NCBI RefSeq assembly: GCF_000003815.2
Contig: NC_049993.1
Span: 2,692,119-2,756,118 of the forward strand
Direction of reading: 5' to 3'
DNA: 64,000 bases
DNA from: Branchiostoma floridae
Taxonomy: Eukaryota > Chordata > Leptocardii > Amphioxiformes > Branchiostomatidae
Both the position numbers and the translations under genes were made by a program. This document shows, one piece after another, positions 33,176 to 43,985 of this stretch. The notes under the pieces were generated by a model. It worked only from the letters and a program-made list of their open reading frames with translations. It made no database searches and was not told the DNA's origin. How positions within the stretch are numbered: position 1 is the first letter of the stretch; each line of letters begins with the position of its first letter.

Positions 33176-34228
33176 TCCATTGTGTGAATGTTGTCGCATT
33201 TTCAATATCATGAACATTGAAAAACGTTCCACCATGACCCTGACGGGAAGGGGGGAACTCTGCCATTTCTTCGTCGGCAGCAGGGTCATGCCTCCTCGTA
33301 ATGTAGAGCTCGCAGACTCGTCGTCCGATCGAATCGCGCCTAATGTGAGGGGGGTATAAGGATCGTCCCTCGGATAGGACGTTATTTAGAGGAGAGCGCG
33401 TACAAGAACCCACCACACTTATCGAAAACAGTAGTAGTGGATAATATTGTTGTATAGTCTTACAGGTATAGGATACATAATATTCAGCAAGTTAAAGTTG
33501 GTAGCCTAAAAAAAAAGAAGAATGCTCTTGCTAACACAACTTAGCCTAACGCGTGTTTGTAATTTCCCGCAAAAACTAAGCCCCGATCAGATTCAAACTT
33601 TCGACCAATCACAATACAAAACGTCATTCCCTTGAGTGACAGAAAACAAAACGTGCCGAAAATTCATGATGAGGCAGCTACAATGCAATTGCTTGTTTTA
33701 TATATAAACAATAAACAAAATGTAGATAATATTCTGTGCGTTTTGAGTCACAATGTATCTTTTTTTCTCGGATATATGTTACTCAAATTGTATCCTAAAA
33801 TGCTCAGATGCTTACATTTTCTAGCCACACAGCGCTAACGTCTGTAAAACTTCTACAATTTCACGTTGGAATACAGCAAACGATAAATAATTTGACACAG
33901 CCCTATCGGAGCCCTGCTTTGCGTGTGAACGCGCACAACACACAAGACCGGCGCCATTGTATTTACTTTCTCATCGAACGTTGGGATGGTGAACTCGTCA
34001 CAAGGAGAAACCGCGACGTACAGAACTTCTTCAAAACGTTTTGCTTTTGGTCTTTCCCCTTACGAAGAGTCGATATGTTAGACTACAAAGTCTAAAGCTG
34101 ACCTGAAAGTTGTGAAAAACAGGAGATTTGTGAAACTTGGCGGCCTGGACTGTTGCAGTGTTTGGTAGGCGTGGCGGTTTTTTCTCACACTTGGAAAGTT
34201 TCACTCTCCCGTCCAGAGACTCTCCAAC
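33176..34228. other. upstream region of the ligand gene
   Basis: No exon is supported before the ATG at 34229. 33240-33420 is GC-richer with a GGGGTATAAGGATCG motif (33350-33365) that could be an old LTR or promoter TATA. The context before the ATG (TCTCCAACATGGCG) is a good initiation context. The transcription start was not located. Confidence 0.35.
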
Positions 34229-37200
34229 ATGGCGAGATTTGTGAAGACGTTTGTGTTGGTTCTCCTTATGTTTGCTGCTTCTCAAGCCTTAAAGATGTCT
34301 GGGACACAAGCAAGACGGGCGAAAAGGGCAGAAAGCGTGGAGGGAAGTGAAAGAACTGCGGTGGAGATAGTGGTTGGAAACACCGGGCGGAACACGAGTT
34401 ATCCTCGGGACGAGGCGACGGGAGCGCCGAGGAGTGTGGACAGTCGTCTCGGTGTAAACCCAGGAGCAGAGACGGAGCACACACGGGCTCAGCGTACAGC
34501 CAGCCGCGCACACAAAGCTGTTGAGGGTGCCTGTGTCCGAGGCCGTTGCGTACGGGGTGGTACCGGGAGGAGGCCGCGGTGCCCTCGGCGCAGGTCGCGC
34601 CCCGGCCCGCCCGTGGTTCACCTGTACATGCGGTACCTGACGTGGCGGAGTAACTGGCAGCTGGGTATAGACCTTGTTCCAGTAATGTCCAGCTTCGAAA
34701 TTTCTCACTCCAGTGTTAGGATTTCGGCGGTGTCTTGCACGTGCACGTGTCAGATAATGCTCGGCATATATGTTATGGTTGATATAACTACATGTACACG
34801 TTTATCTAGGACCTAGGGGAAAATGTTGCCTTCCCTGCTTCCATTCCTACCCTAGACTTTTTTAGGCCATGGACAGTTAAGTCAGTCACAAGTAGCTAAT
34901 CCTTTTTATTCAGCCCGCTTTCTATTGAAGTAGAGACACTGCTTGTCTTATCTAATGAAAGATGTATTATGCACAAAATTAAATTTTGACATTGAAAGAC
35001 AAGTGTCTTCATGCATTTCAGATTACTTTGTTGAACTCTATTGTAATATGTAACGTTTATCACTAGAGTTTTGGCCAACCTAAAAAAGTTACAAGAAAAA
35101 AAAGATAATTCCTACCTACTGACCCTAATTTTTTTTTTTCAGGACTGAAACAGGCAACACAACATTTTTCCAAAGACTTATAAACGCCAGCTAGACTGGT
35201 CCTTTTTATAGTAAAATAGTTGAGAAGTTTGAAATAGTTTTTCTTCCTTTATTACTGTGTGAGATTGGACCAATCAGATCTGTGCAGTGTAACCAAAACA
35301 TCTACTATGAAGCCATCAATGTCTGCAAAAATGTTGTTTTATATAAAACTCTGGGAATATTGGAGTCCTTGTCAATTCTTTATCTGTAATTGGTAATTTC
35401 TTCAGATAAAATTCCACATAAACTCAGTATACCCATTAGAGTACCTTCCTGTGCAGTAATTTCTCCCGTGGAGCCCTATTTAAGGAAAAAGAAAAAAAAG
35501 TTAGCAAGAAGAACTCAGAGGCTCTTTCTTTCATACAGTTAACTGGAGAAGAGGCATGGGGAACTTCAAGTTCAAGGTCAACTGCCATGTCTCCAAGGTC
35601 AACGTCATCCGTGAGTCGGAGCTGCACCAGGTGCTGACCTTCAGCACGACCTTCCAGAAGGCGGTGAGGAGGGGCACGCTGCAGCCGCCGTACCGCCTGG
35701 TCCTGCTGAAGGTCGTACAGAGGTCAGGGGTCAGGACACATCGCCACCTCACCAGCAAGGTCAGTTCTACTGTCAAGGTCATTCCATGGAATTTTCTGTA
35801 GGTTCTCAAATTTCATGTTCGAATGTCTGTGATGTTGTGAATGCTCTGCTCTGTGGTTTCAAGAGAGAAAACATGATTTCAGCAGCAGACCTGGAAACTT
35901 TTTTTCTCAACTTCTTCAGGTGAGTTGTGGTGGGAGTTTTCTAATATTATGGTCTGAAAGATGCAATGTTTTGATGCTGGCTTAATTGAGCATCTTTGAC
36001 ACCCTCGAGATGTAGTATTTCAACTTAATTGTCATTTGTCTAACTGAAGCAATTGTACAGTAGAAGCCATTTAATTGCACACCGGATTAACGCACACTTC
36101 TGTTAATTGCACGGAAATCCTAAATCCCAAACCAGCGCGATCCAGCTAGATAACTTCACATTATTGCACCAGTCGGATAATTGCACGAAATTTACTGGCA
36201 AATAGGCAATTAAGCGGCTTCTACTGTACTCAGATCCAATCTGAATCCAAGCGCTGCTGTTCGCCCTCCCCAGACGGTGTTCGGTAACGAGACGGCTCCG
36301 TGGGTCATCTTCAACATCTCCCGCCTGGTCCAGACGTGGCGCTCCTCCTCCCGCCTCAAGCACAGCCTCCGCCTCACCGTCGTCTCCATGGCAACCGGGC
36401 TGCAGGTGGGCCAGCGCATCACGAAGCGGCTCCTTGACACGAGGCGAGAGGCGACCTTGCTCGCCGCGTACGTGCGGGAGGGAGAGAGGAAGGAAGACGT
36501 GTTTCCGGATCGCTCCGGAACCGAGCCCAGACAAACGGTAAGAAGTCAAATGGCGCAGGTAAAGCCTTGTTGTTCAGGATCTCCAAGCAGATCCTACTGT
36601 AGCATAAGACAGTATCAAAAGATGCCAGAGGATTGAAGCCGGCTTAGGAGTGTGCAGTGGCCGCGGCACCGGGGTCCGCCCCCCCGGAAAATATGTTGGG
36701 GGGGCGTCGCCCCCCCCCCCCAAATAATCAAGCTGAAACCTTGTGTATTTTTTTCAGATGATGGAAATTTCATTAAATCACGCTAACGGCAAGATTTACG
36801 CCAGAAAACGCAAGAAATGACGTTTCAGAGAGTCCCGATTTCAAAATTTTGCCAGAGTTCCCTTGTGACGGCTCGAGTCTTTGGCCGCCCCTCGTACATG
36901 TGCCGCAAACTTCTGTCAGTAAAAGTTCGCCCCCCCCCCCCAAAACGAAATTTGCTGCCGCCGCCTCTGGTGTGTTTTGCTACCGGGGATCTGCCTCCAC
37001 TGAAAAAGGGAGGAGCATTTCTATTCAACAATGGTGTTGCTGCCCCTCCCTGTGGCCATGTGCTAATGATTTTACGAGCGACTTACACTGGGACAAAGTC
37101 AGTAACCAGCACATGTCCCAGTTGGAAGTTAGCACCAAACAGGAAGGAGGGCAATTAGCACCTACACTGCAAGCACAGTTTGATTGGGAAACAATTGGAT

Positions 37201-38207
37201 GTTAATAGCCTTTGTTCTAGCCGACTGGGGGGCAGATTCTACATGGCAAATGGACACCTCTTGGCTGACTACACTCCTTGGCCAGCTTGGTACTATCTTA
37301 TGCCGTTGTAGGAACTGCTTGGAGATTAGTTGTTCAGGATCTTCAAGTATGTATAAAAAGACACCTATATGCAGTACTGTCAACAACAACAAAACAACAA
37401 CGTGGGCTCCCAAACATTATGAGGGGGACTGAAAAAATGTTAAAGCTGGAGACATTCCTGCCTATACCATAGAACAATATTGGTCACCGCAAAAGGCAAA
37501 CACTTTGAGTGTGGTTTAATACTTACTTGTGTGGTTAGATGTGTATTATTGTTTTTTTCTACATCTGTAGCTAAGCTTTGATATACATCATGCAAACAAT
37601 TTTGATATGTATGATAATGAATAGCGTATGATGTGTTTGTGTGTTTCTGTTGCTTTAGCCGAGACAAACGTGGAAGGAGGGAAGGTCAAGGTCATCTCTG
37701 CGACCTCTGCAGGACCGCGCCGCGTCTCTTGCCGTGCTGCAGCGGGTGTTGCTAGGCAACAATACCGGGCATGACACGTCTGGCGAAGAAAAGCCCCGGG
37801 GTCCTGAGCTGCTGAGAGACTGGCTGGCGTATCGCGGGAGGAAGCAGTCACGACACAATGACACAGGTTCAGAGGGCAGAGGTCGCAGGCAGGTCGGAGA
37901 GTGTCATCGCCATGACTACCACGGGGTATTTGATGACATCATCCTGCCGGAGTTCATCCTGCAGCCCCCGCGGTTTAACGCGTACCGCTGCGGCAGCGCC
38001 TGCACCCGGCCATTCCCGACGCACATGAACGCGACGAACCACGCCATGCTGATGTCGCTGCTGCACGAGAGGACCCCCCACGAAGTTCCCGCGCCCTGCT
38101 GCGTCCCGCTGGCATACTCTGCGATCTCCGTCATGGAGCAGCACGGAGACAACATCGTGGTGAAGCCGTACCCCAACATGCGCGTGGAGACCTGCGGCTG
38201 TAGGTGA
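34229..38207 (+). CDS. divergent BMP/GDF-type TGF-beta superfamily ligand (4 exons)
   Basis: This is a secreted growth-factor precursor of about 484 residues. Exons: 34229-34649 (alternative donor 34664, same phase), 35539-35759, 36274-36537 and 37659-38207. Junction phases agree throughout (1, 0, 0), and the later donors are strong (AAG|GTCAGT, ACG|GTAAGA). A signal peptide (FVLVLLMFAASQA) starts exon 1, which is otherwise Arg-rich and low in complexity, ending PPVVHLYMRYLTW. Exon 3 holds the prodomain signature WVIFNISRLVQTW. Exon 4 has an RGRR furin site (376-379) and a 105-residue mature domain with seven cysteines. Subfamily is unresolved: HMNATNHA recalls BMP5-8, FNAYRC recalls Nodal, and the YPNM-V-C-C end recalls BMP3. 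Key receptor-contact and knot residues are altered. MITEs sit in introns 1 and 2. Confidence 0.88.
34811..35172. mobile_element. TIR element in ligand intron 1 (GGAAAATGTTG family)
   Basis: The left end CCTAGGGGAAAATGTTGCC is roughly inverted at the right end (GGCAACACAACATTTTTCC). The interior matches the outer parts of the element at 47765-49047. ~360 bp, no coding. Confidence 0.75.
36058..36226. mobile_element. 169-bp MITE just upstream of ligand exon 3
   Basis: CAGTAGAAGCC at the left and GGCTTCTACTG at the right form a perfect terminal inverted repeat, flanked by TA on both sides (36056-36057, 36227-36228). TA duplications and CAGT ends fit the Tc1/mariner/pogo superfamily. It ends only 47 bp before exon 3. 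Confidence 0.9.
36538..37658 (+). other. ligand intron 3, repeat-bearing
   Basis: It contains two poly-C tracts (about 36707-36720 and 36931-36942) within a GC-rich unclassified segment (36640-37075). No exon was found. The splice sites at both ends are good. Confidence 0.5.
37659..38207 (+). CDS. ligand exon 4: furin site and cystine-knot domain
   Basis: The acceptor CTGTTGCTTTAG precedes 182 codons. The first ~77 finish the prodomain, ending GSEGRGRR. The mature chain QVGECHRHDYHG... has Cys at mature positions 5, 34, 38, 70, 71, 102 and 104, matching the family spacing exactly (29 residues from Cys1 to Cys2; adjacent CC; terminal CGCR). The dimer cysteine is retained. Where BMP2 has GWNDWI this protein has ILPEFI, so both tryptophans are gone without a gap. 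The ring motif CxGxC reads CGSAC. HMNATNH carries an N-glycosylation sequon at the place used in BMP5-8. Stop TGA at 38205-38207. Confidence 0.92.
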   Translation, partial: PRQTWKEGRSRSSLRPLQDRAASLAVLQRVLLGNNTGHDTSGEEKPRGPELLRDWLAYRGRKQSRHNDTGSEGRGRRQVGECHRHDYHGVFDDIILPEFILQPPRFNAYRCGSACTRPFPTHMNATNHAMLMSLLHERTPHEVPAPCCVPLAYSAISVMEQHGDNIVVKPYPNMRVETCGCR

Positions 38208-38740
38208 ACTCACTCACTATCCATAGCAGGAATAGGAAAAACAAGAAAACAGATGAAAAAGGTGCAGCACAGGAACTGCGAGAAATTTCTGACTGCAAGT
38301 GAATATGGTAAACCAAAATCATGATGATAAACAATTGAAATTTCAAGAGCACACTGGAGAAGCACGGGGACAAGATCGTTGGGAAGCCGTACCCCAACAT
38401 GCGCGTGGAGACCTGCGGCTGCAGGTGAGGAAGGAAAGCATTTCGGAAAATGAAAAACTCAAACAAAAAAAGCAAGCAGAACACGAGCAAATAACATTGA
38501 GAAAGAACAACAACGAATGTCAAAATAAACCTAAATGCAAGTAGAAAACTGCGGGTCCAGGTGAACTTGACAGAAAAGCAAAATCAGCAAAACTGAAGAA
38601 AACATGAAGACAAATGAAAAAGGTACAGCACAGGAGCTGTACAAAGTCATCATACAATGCTTGTGTGGCTGCAAGTATTAAAATATGGAAAACAAAAAGT
38701 CATGATGAAAAAAAGGGACATGAAACTGAGCACACTGGAA
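38132..38740 (+). repeat. degenerate tandem copies of the ligand gene 3' end
   Basis: The last ~24 codons recur at 38357-38428 and, much degraded, at about 38537-38562 (GTAGAAAACTGCGGGTCCAG). Downstream sequence is repeated too: CAGATGAAAAAGGTGCAGCA at 38248 resembles 38611 onward, and 'gagcacactggag' at 38347 resembles about 38729. Coding and 3'-UTR sequence were duplicated together. Confidence 0.85.
38357..38428 (+). pseudogene. duplicated C-terminal segment of the ligand
   Basis: 72 bp, 66 identical to 38136-38207, still open and ending ETCGCR-stop. No splice acceptor stands directly before it and the rest of the cystine knot is absent. It is therefore a dead duplicate lying in the 3' UTR, not an alternative exon, unless an unseen acceptor is used. 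Confidence 0.85.
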
Positions 38741-39298
38741 GTGTGAGATAATTCTGTTTAACCCAGGAGCAGGACATTAAGGCAAACACCTGGTTGAGAA
38801 ACAACAAAATTATGACAAAAATAAGCAAAATTGAAAGCAAAAAAAAAGCACAGTTAACATATTCTGTTCAGCCAAGCTTCAAGAAGACTGAAAGGAAAAA
38901 TGGAGAAGTAAAAAAACAGACTCAAGCCTTGCAATTGCAAAGCTTGTTGAGTTAAACTGAAAAGCATATTGAGGTTAAGAACTCTTTTAAAAGTTGTCAG
39001 CATGAAAAGAAAAATTTATTTCTTTTTTGAAAAAAAAAAAAACATGCACCAGTTTTCTTGATTGCTGGTCAATGCTGGACCATTTTGTTTCCTCTGCATA
39101 TTTGGCAAAAGCACATGATTTTAAGTTTCCCCTGCGGCAAAGAAATTAAACACTTTTAGGAATGAGTACATGGCATCCTATGGGATGAAGTACATACAGT
39201 TCTAACCAATTGTTATTATGTTCACCATTTAAGTTAAAGGCAGCTGACCATTGCTGCCTTATCTTTTTACATTTTGCTGAAGTCTGAAGCTGTTGTTT
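38741..39298. other. ligand 3' flank, no gene seen
   Basis: AT-rich sequence. A possible ligand poly(A) signal is the AATAAA at about 38523, inside the tandem-repeat block. Confidence 0.35.
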
Positions 39299-39302
39299 TT
39301 AA

Positions 39303-40265
39303 CCCTCAAACCACCGTAGCTTTTTTGTGACGTAGATTACCGTATGGGGTCAAAACCGACCCCAAAACGTTTTGTACAAATGCAGTTTTTTGTGTGAATC
39401 TTTTTGTGATTTGTATATATGTATAGTTTCATTAATCTATGCGGGACAATCTGACATGATTAGGTGAGAATACTTCTAGCTCATTATCATAATTTATGCA
39501 AAAGATCATGAGGACCACATTTTGCACCAACGCTATTCAGACCAGGAAAGAAGTTTTTGATGCCTGTACCAGCTTCAATTCCATATAGCGCCTAAATGGC
39601 TAATGCTAGGGCCACCAAACTTGGTAACCTTTTAGAAAATGTTGATAGCAAACACTTTCAGTGAACAAAGTATGTTCATCATTTTTCCTGTTGCCATGGC
39701 AACGAAATTCTGACAGACAAATATATTACGAAATTTTCTAATTTTGTATAAAACATGTAAGTTTTAAGGTCTTCTTGGCAAATAACAGTTGTTTATCACA
39801 TCTTATAAAATTCAACGTAAATTTCAGGACTCAATATTCATAATTTATGCTAATATGATGACGTCATCAGTCAAAATCCAAGATGGCGGCCGATTTTACC
39901 TAGATGACGTCATAATGTCGTCATATAACATGATAATGGCACAAAAGTTGCTACAATAATTTTGGCTTACATTTAAATCATTCTCTGAAAATTTCGTGAT
40001 CCTACCATAAGTAGTTTCGGTGTGGGTCGCAAAAGTTTGTTTAAAAAAATGCTGGGGTCAGTTTTGACCCCACTGAACCATGCATAAACTTTCGAGGATT
40101 ACTTAATCAACAATGAACCAATCTCGGTAAAAACGTAGAAGAAGTTATAGGACATATACACAAACAAACTTCTGGAAGGAAATTTGTTTTCGACCAGAAA
40201 TGACATAATGGCACACAATGATATACGCGTGGGGTCAGTTTTGACCCCATACGGTGGTTTGAGGG
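39303..40265. mobile_element. piggyBac-like MITE (963 bp)
   Basis: The 16-bp terminal repeat CCCTCAAACCACCGTA is exact at both ends, and TTAA flanks each side (39299-39302, 40266-40269). TTAA target duplication with CCC termini is diagnostic of piggyBac-type transposition. Subterminal CCGTATGGGGTCA motifs are also inverted. The interior has no transposase frame, so the element is non-autonomous. Confidence 0.93.
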
Positions 40266-40269
40266 TTAA

Positions 40270-41596
40270 AGACTTCACACTCAGACATTTGTTAGTTGGT
40301 TGTGTTAGTTTTGGTTCATGTTGGTTATGTTACAAGATATGTTACAGTATATACTTCTTACAATCAGAGAGCAATGTGATAATTTTAGTTTTATACAGCT
40401 GACATAACATTTTCAGGTAGTAATAAGAAATTACTACAAAAATTGTTGCTATCATTTTATTTTTTCTTCATTTTAAAGAAGTACATATTATAAGAAGTGT
40501 ATTAAAGCCTGGCAGTTATATTTGATGTTTTGTTGGAGTTTTTAAGTACCTGGGAAATGCACAGTTAAATACAGGGTTGCAGTCAAGCATTGAAACTATT
40601 TATATGATCAAGATGATGTAATATATCTTATGGAGAGAAAAGCTAAGATATTATGATATCTTTTTTGTTCTTAATATTGTTCCTACTCAGGAATGTTGAT
40701 AAATATATATTTTTTTAAAGTTAAAAAATGATTTTATAAAGAGAAACGTATAACTTTCTAAACTTACTTTGTACTTTGCAAAGAAGTTGGACAACTTTTG
40801 CAAACTTGAAGAACAAATTAAAAAGTTTGAAAAATGAAATATTCTGTGCTGTCTTAATTTGTTGTGCATTGCCTTTCTGCCTGTGAGTGCATATGTGCTT
40901 CCTATTGTGTGTCTGTATGTGTAAGTGTGTGTGTGTGTGTTCATCTGTATGTCTGTTTGTCTGTGACTTCCAATGCATTTTTGTCATAGTACCATACATC
41001 TACAGCCCTGCTACTGTTATCTGGGGGACTGGAAAGGACACAAATCAGTATGGGTAAGGGGCTGAAGTCTGGCATTTCTGCCTGGTGACATGATCTAATA
41101 TTGCATCTGAACAAGGACAGATTCGTAATTTCTTGAATAACTTTAAGCTTTGATACATCTTGTATAACGTTCATACCCTTGCATCGTATGTGTGGGGTAT
41201 TGAGGAAGTCATGCATATTTATTGATGATCACATAGATTTGTTTGACACAGGGCATGTCGATACTGCAGAGCAGGACAGTATCGCTAGAGGGCGCTGGTG
41301 TGTGGTCTATATATTTTGGCGGGAGGGTTCAACACGCCCAGTGGTGTGTGGGTCAATTCTTGTCTCTGTAGGTTGATTCCTATCTTTAATGGCTACGTTT
41401 AGCTTACAAGAAACGGAACTGGTACTCAATTTTGTCTGTCCAGTCGTGTCACGGGCTACATGTATGTAGTTTAGCCAAAATACTCTTTGACACGGTCAAC
41501 GATCTCTAGTGCATGTTTGACGCTGCACTTTGGAACATTATCGCTAGAGGCCGCTAACGTGTGGTCCACTTTTGCCGGCCTCTTTCAACCTCCTTG
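40270..41596. other. no gene seen
   Basis: AT-rich, with a short GT tract near 40918-40942. The octamer-like phrase 'tatcgctagagg' occurs twice (41279 and 41540) within otherwise unrelated sequence. Confidence 0.4.
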
Positions 41597-41657
41597 ATTT
41601 TGATTTGATTTGATTTATTCGGCTGTATAATCATGGGAAATACAGCCAGGGCTTCCT
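41597..41657 (-). mobile_element. 60-bp stub of the CR1-like 3' end
   Basis: GATTTGATTTATTCGGCTGT is shared with 27392-27411. It is followed by 'ataatcatgggaaatacagccagggct', one base different from the LINE at 27383-32890. Only the extreme 3' end was copied, as in severe 5' truncation. Confidence 0.9.
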
Positions 41658-41883
41658 TGTTTCAACACATGCAGTTTCGTATAAATATATTGATTATTTA
41701 CGGCAAAACATGAAATCCAGAATTGTTCCAATTGTCTGCAGGAAACAAACATACACTCTTCAGTGCCTCTCCCATCGTGTCGTGGGCTACATTTGCGACG
41801 TTGGGTCATAAATTTGCTTCGATGGAAGGGGGGCGCTCCAATCAAATTCAACGACCTCTAGGGCTTTTCTTCCACGTTGCATT

Positions 41884-42833
41884 GCAATCAATCAATCAAT
41901 CAATCAAATGGTTTATTCAGAATTAAAACAAGGCACTGGCAACCAGAGGTTGAATTACGGCCTTGCTGTACAGCACCTCTGTGCTACAAATACAATAAAA
42001 TCATCAATAACAAAAAACGTTACATATATACAATAGATAATATACAGTTGCATTGTTAACATTAATTTCCATTATTTTTGTTCAGCAGGCATATCATATA
42101 CGGGATTGCACTTTTTTTGTAGCGCTCAGTTCTGGGTTTGACAGTGTCTAGTTGGTTGCTGGCCCTTGTGGCTCTCCCAGTGATAGCCCCCCGGGTTTGT
42201 GGTAGCCAGTGACGGAAGTCCGGTGACTGGAGGAGTTTCTGGGCGAACTGCAGGCAGAGGCGGTCTCTCCTTTGATCTAGGGTAGACAAGTTCAGAATCC
42301 GGCACGCCTCTGGGTATGAAGTGTAGGCAGAGCGGAGTATTATCCGACATGCGCGTTTCTGGATGAATTCGATCCTTCGTCGCTGTCTAGCAGTTAGTCC
42401 AGGATGCCAGGCAGGCGCTGCGTACTCACAGCTTGGACGGACGAATGTTTTGTAGCAGGTAAGTATGTCATCCCTAGACAGATCGAACTGGTTGAGTTGT
42501 TTAAGCATAAATAGCTTTCGGTTGCCTTGTTTGACAATGTGGTCTGCATGTACGTTCCAACCAAGGTCAGCCTGGATGAACAAGCCGAGGAGTTTAACTA
42601 TCTTGACCTCCTCTAACGGTTGGCCAGCAATAGACAGGGGTGGCAGTGGAAGGACTGTTCTCGTGAAGACCACGTGCATGGCTTTGCATTTTTTGGGGTG
42701 AAGTTTCATCTTTCTTGTGGATGCCCATTGGTCGAGGCTGTTGAGGTCCGTTTGAATTGTTGAGGTGTCCCGGATCAACCTGCTCTCAGCTAAGTTAAGA
42801 TCATCCACGAACTTCCACCTCCTAGCAAGGGAA
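41884..42833 (-). mobile_element. 5'-truncated LINE (CR1/Jockey-group, second family)
   Basis: On the minus strand, coding begins abruptly at the RT catalytic FVDD (about 42820) and runs through the C-terminus. A short 3' UTR follows and ends in (TTGA)n tandem repeats (41884-41906 on plus as TCAATCAATC). A truncation point plus a microsatellite 3' tail is typical of this LINE group. Confidence 0.88.
42062..42808 (-). pseudogene. LINE ORF2 C-terminal 248 residues
   Basis: The frame starts just inside the catalytic motif (FVDDLNLAESR when read from the upstream codons). It continues with HPKKCKAMHV, VKLLGLFI and the EFIQKRACRIIL block and ends RYKKSAIPYMICLLNK. All are typical of the RT thumb and C-terminal region of CR1/Jockey-group LINEs. 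The stretch has no internal stops, which suggests recent insertion, but most of the RT and the endonuclease are missing. Confidence 0.88.
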
Positions 42834-43815
42834 TCCCACCCGATACTGTTGTCATTAGCGTTTCTTGTCGTTAAAAATGGGAAATTATTAGGCGATAGTG
42901 TCGGGTATAGATTACGATCTAATGTTCCAGATCGTTGTCATTAACGAGAGTTGTCGGTGGTAGACTAAGAAGGAGCTGCCGCATGCCGCGCAATGCGTGA
43001 TGGGAGTCGAGCAGACCAGCTGATCAGCATGATCAAAATGGCGGCCTTTTCGTAGCGATAGCCCGGTATCCAGCCGTATATAGCTCCTGTTCTCTCCGTA
43101 TCATAGCTCCCGAGCACTGTCCCGAGTCTCTTCTGTTCTCTCCGCAAATGGCAGGTGAGACTTGAGAGCTACAATATGGCTGGATACCAGGCTAGATGTA
43201 GCCTTATGTGCGATGTAAAAGCAAGTACCCGTACGCGTACAACGGTCGTTTATATAATTTTTCAAAAGATTATGGTTAGCATCTGTGATGATAACACCAC
43301 ATTGATACTGATAGGAGCCATAGTTTTGATAGTTGCTTGTGGCACGAGGTAGATTCACAGCGGTAACCAGAAAATCTCGGCGTACAATTACGGCTGTCAA
43401 CGTAACGCTCCCGGTTCCAGCCTTACAGGTGAGTTATAACGTTTACATCATCATCACAATTAATGCACAGTGTGGCTGTGTCTCTAGAATTGAACCCTTG
43501 TTTTCCTTATAATGATCGCCGTGAAGATGTCACTGCAGATAAACATTTTTTTAATTAAAGTAAGCTCCCATATATAAACTAGACCGTCAGTATTATGTGT
43601 CGTATAATTTGTTACGGTTATAATATTTAGTACTTATGTTACGTATGCACTGTGACTTTTTTGTTGTTGAGAAATTGACAAGATTATTAACTTAAAAAAA
43701 GTCTTTAGATTCTATTGGTTAGTCTATATGAAAGATATATCAGCTACAATTTGCAATATGCAGAATGTAGTATTTCTAATTTGTTTACCTGCCCCTTACC
43801 TGTAATGTGTAAATG
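42834..43815. other. no gene supported; foldback repeat and a good donor
   Basis: 43055-43196 is a foldback repeat: CCCGGTATCCAGCCGTATA near the left and 'atggctggataccaggct' at the right. At 43431/43432 a consensus donor TTACAG|GTGAGT follows sequence with no long frame. It could close a 5' non-coding exon, but no partner was identified. Confidence 0.4.
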
Positions 43816-43985
43816 CAGAAATGTTCGCGGTGGATTTATGTTTGCGGTTTTTGTGGTGGCCACTTCACCGCGAATTTAAAACCACCGCAAACATTTTTTC
43901 ATGGCATGGTGCTACAGCGAACTTTAAACCACAGCGAAATGTCCTTTTCCCTGCTACCACGAAATTAAATCCCAGCAAACTCAAA
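43816..43985. repeat. palindromic MITE, GCGGTGG family, longer copy
   Basis: AATGTTCGCGGTGGATTTAT at the left, 'cgcgaatttaaaaccaccgc' in the middle and further CAGCGAA units to the right. Related to 6015-6150. Confidence 0.7.

Noticed and set aside
33051-33416. 121-codon minus-strand frame, possible retroelement
   Set aside because: No recognisable domain; it overlaps the direct repeat at 33136-33175. Kept only as an unexplained GC-richer segment.
38299-38544. 81-codon frame downstream of the ligand
   Set aside because: It crosses the duplicated ligand 3' end in the wrong frame.
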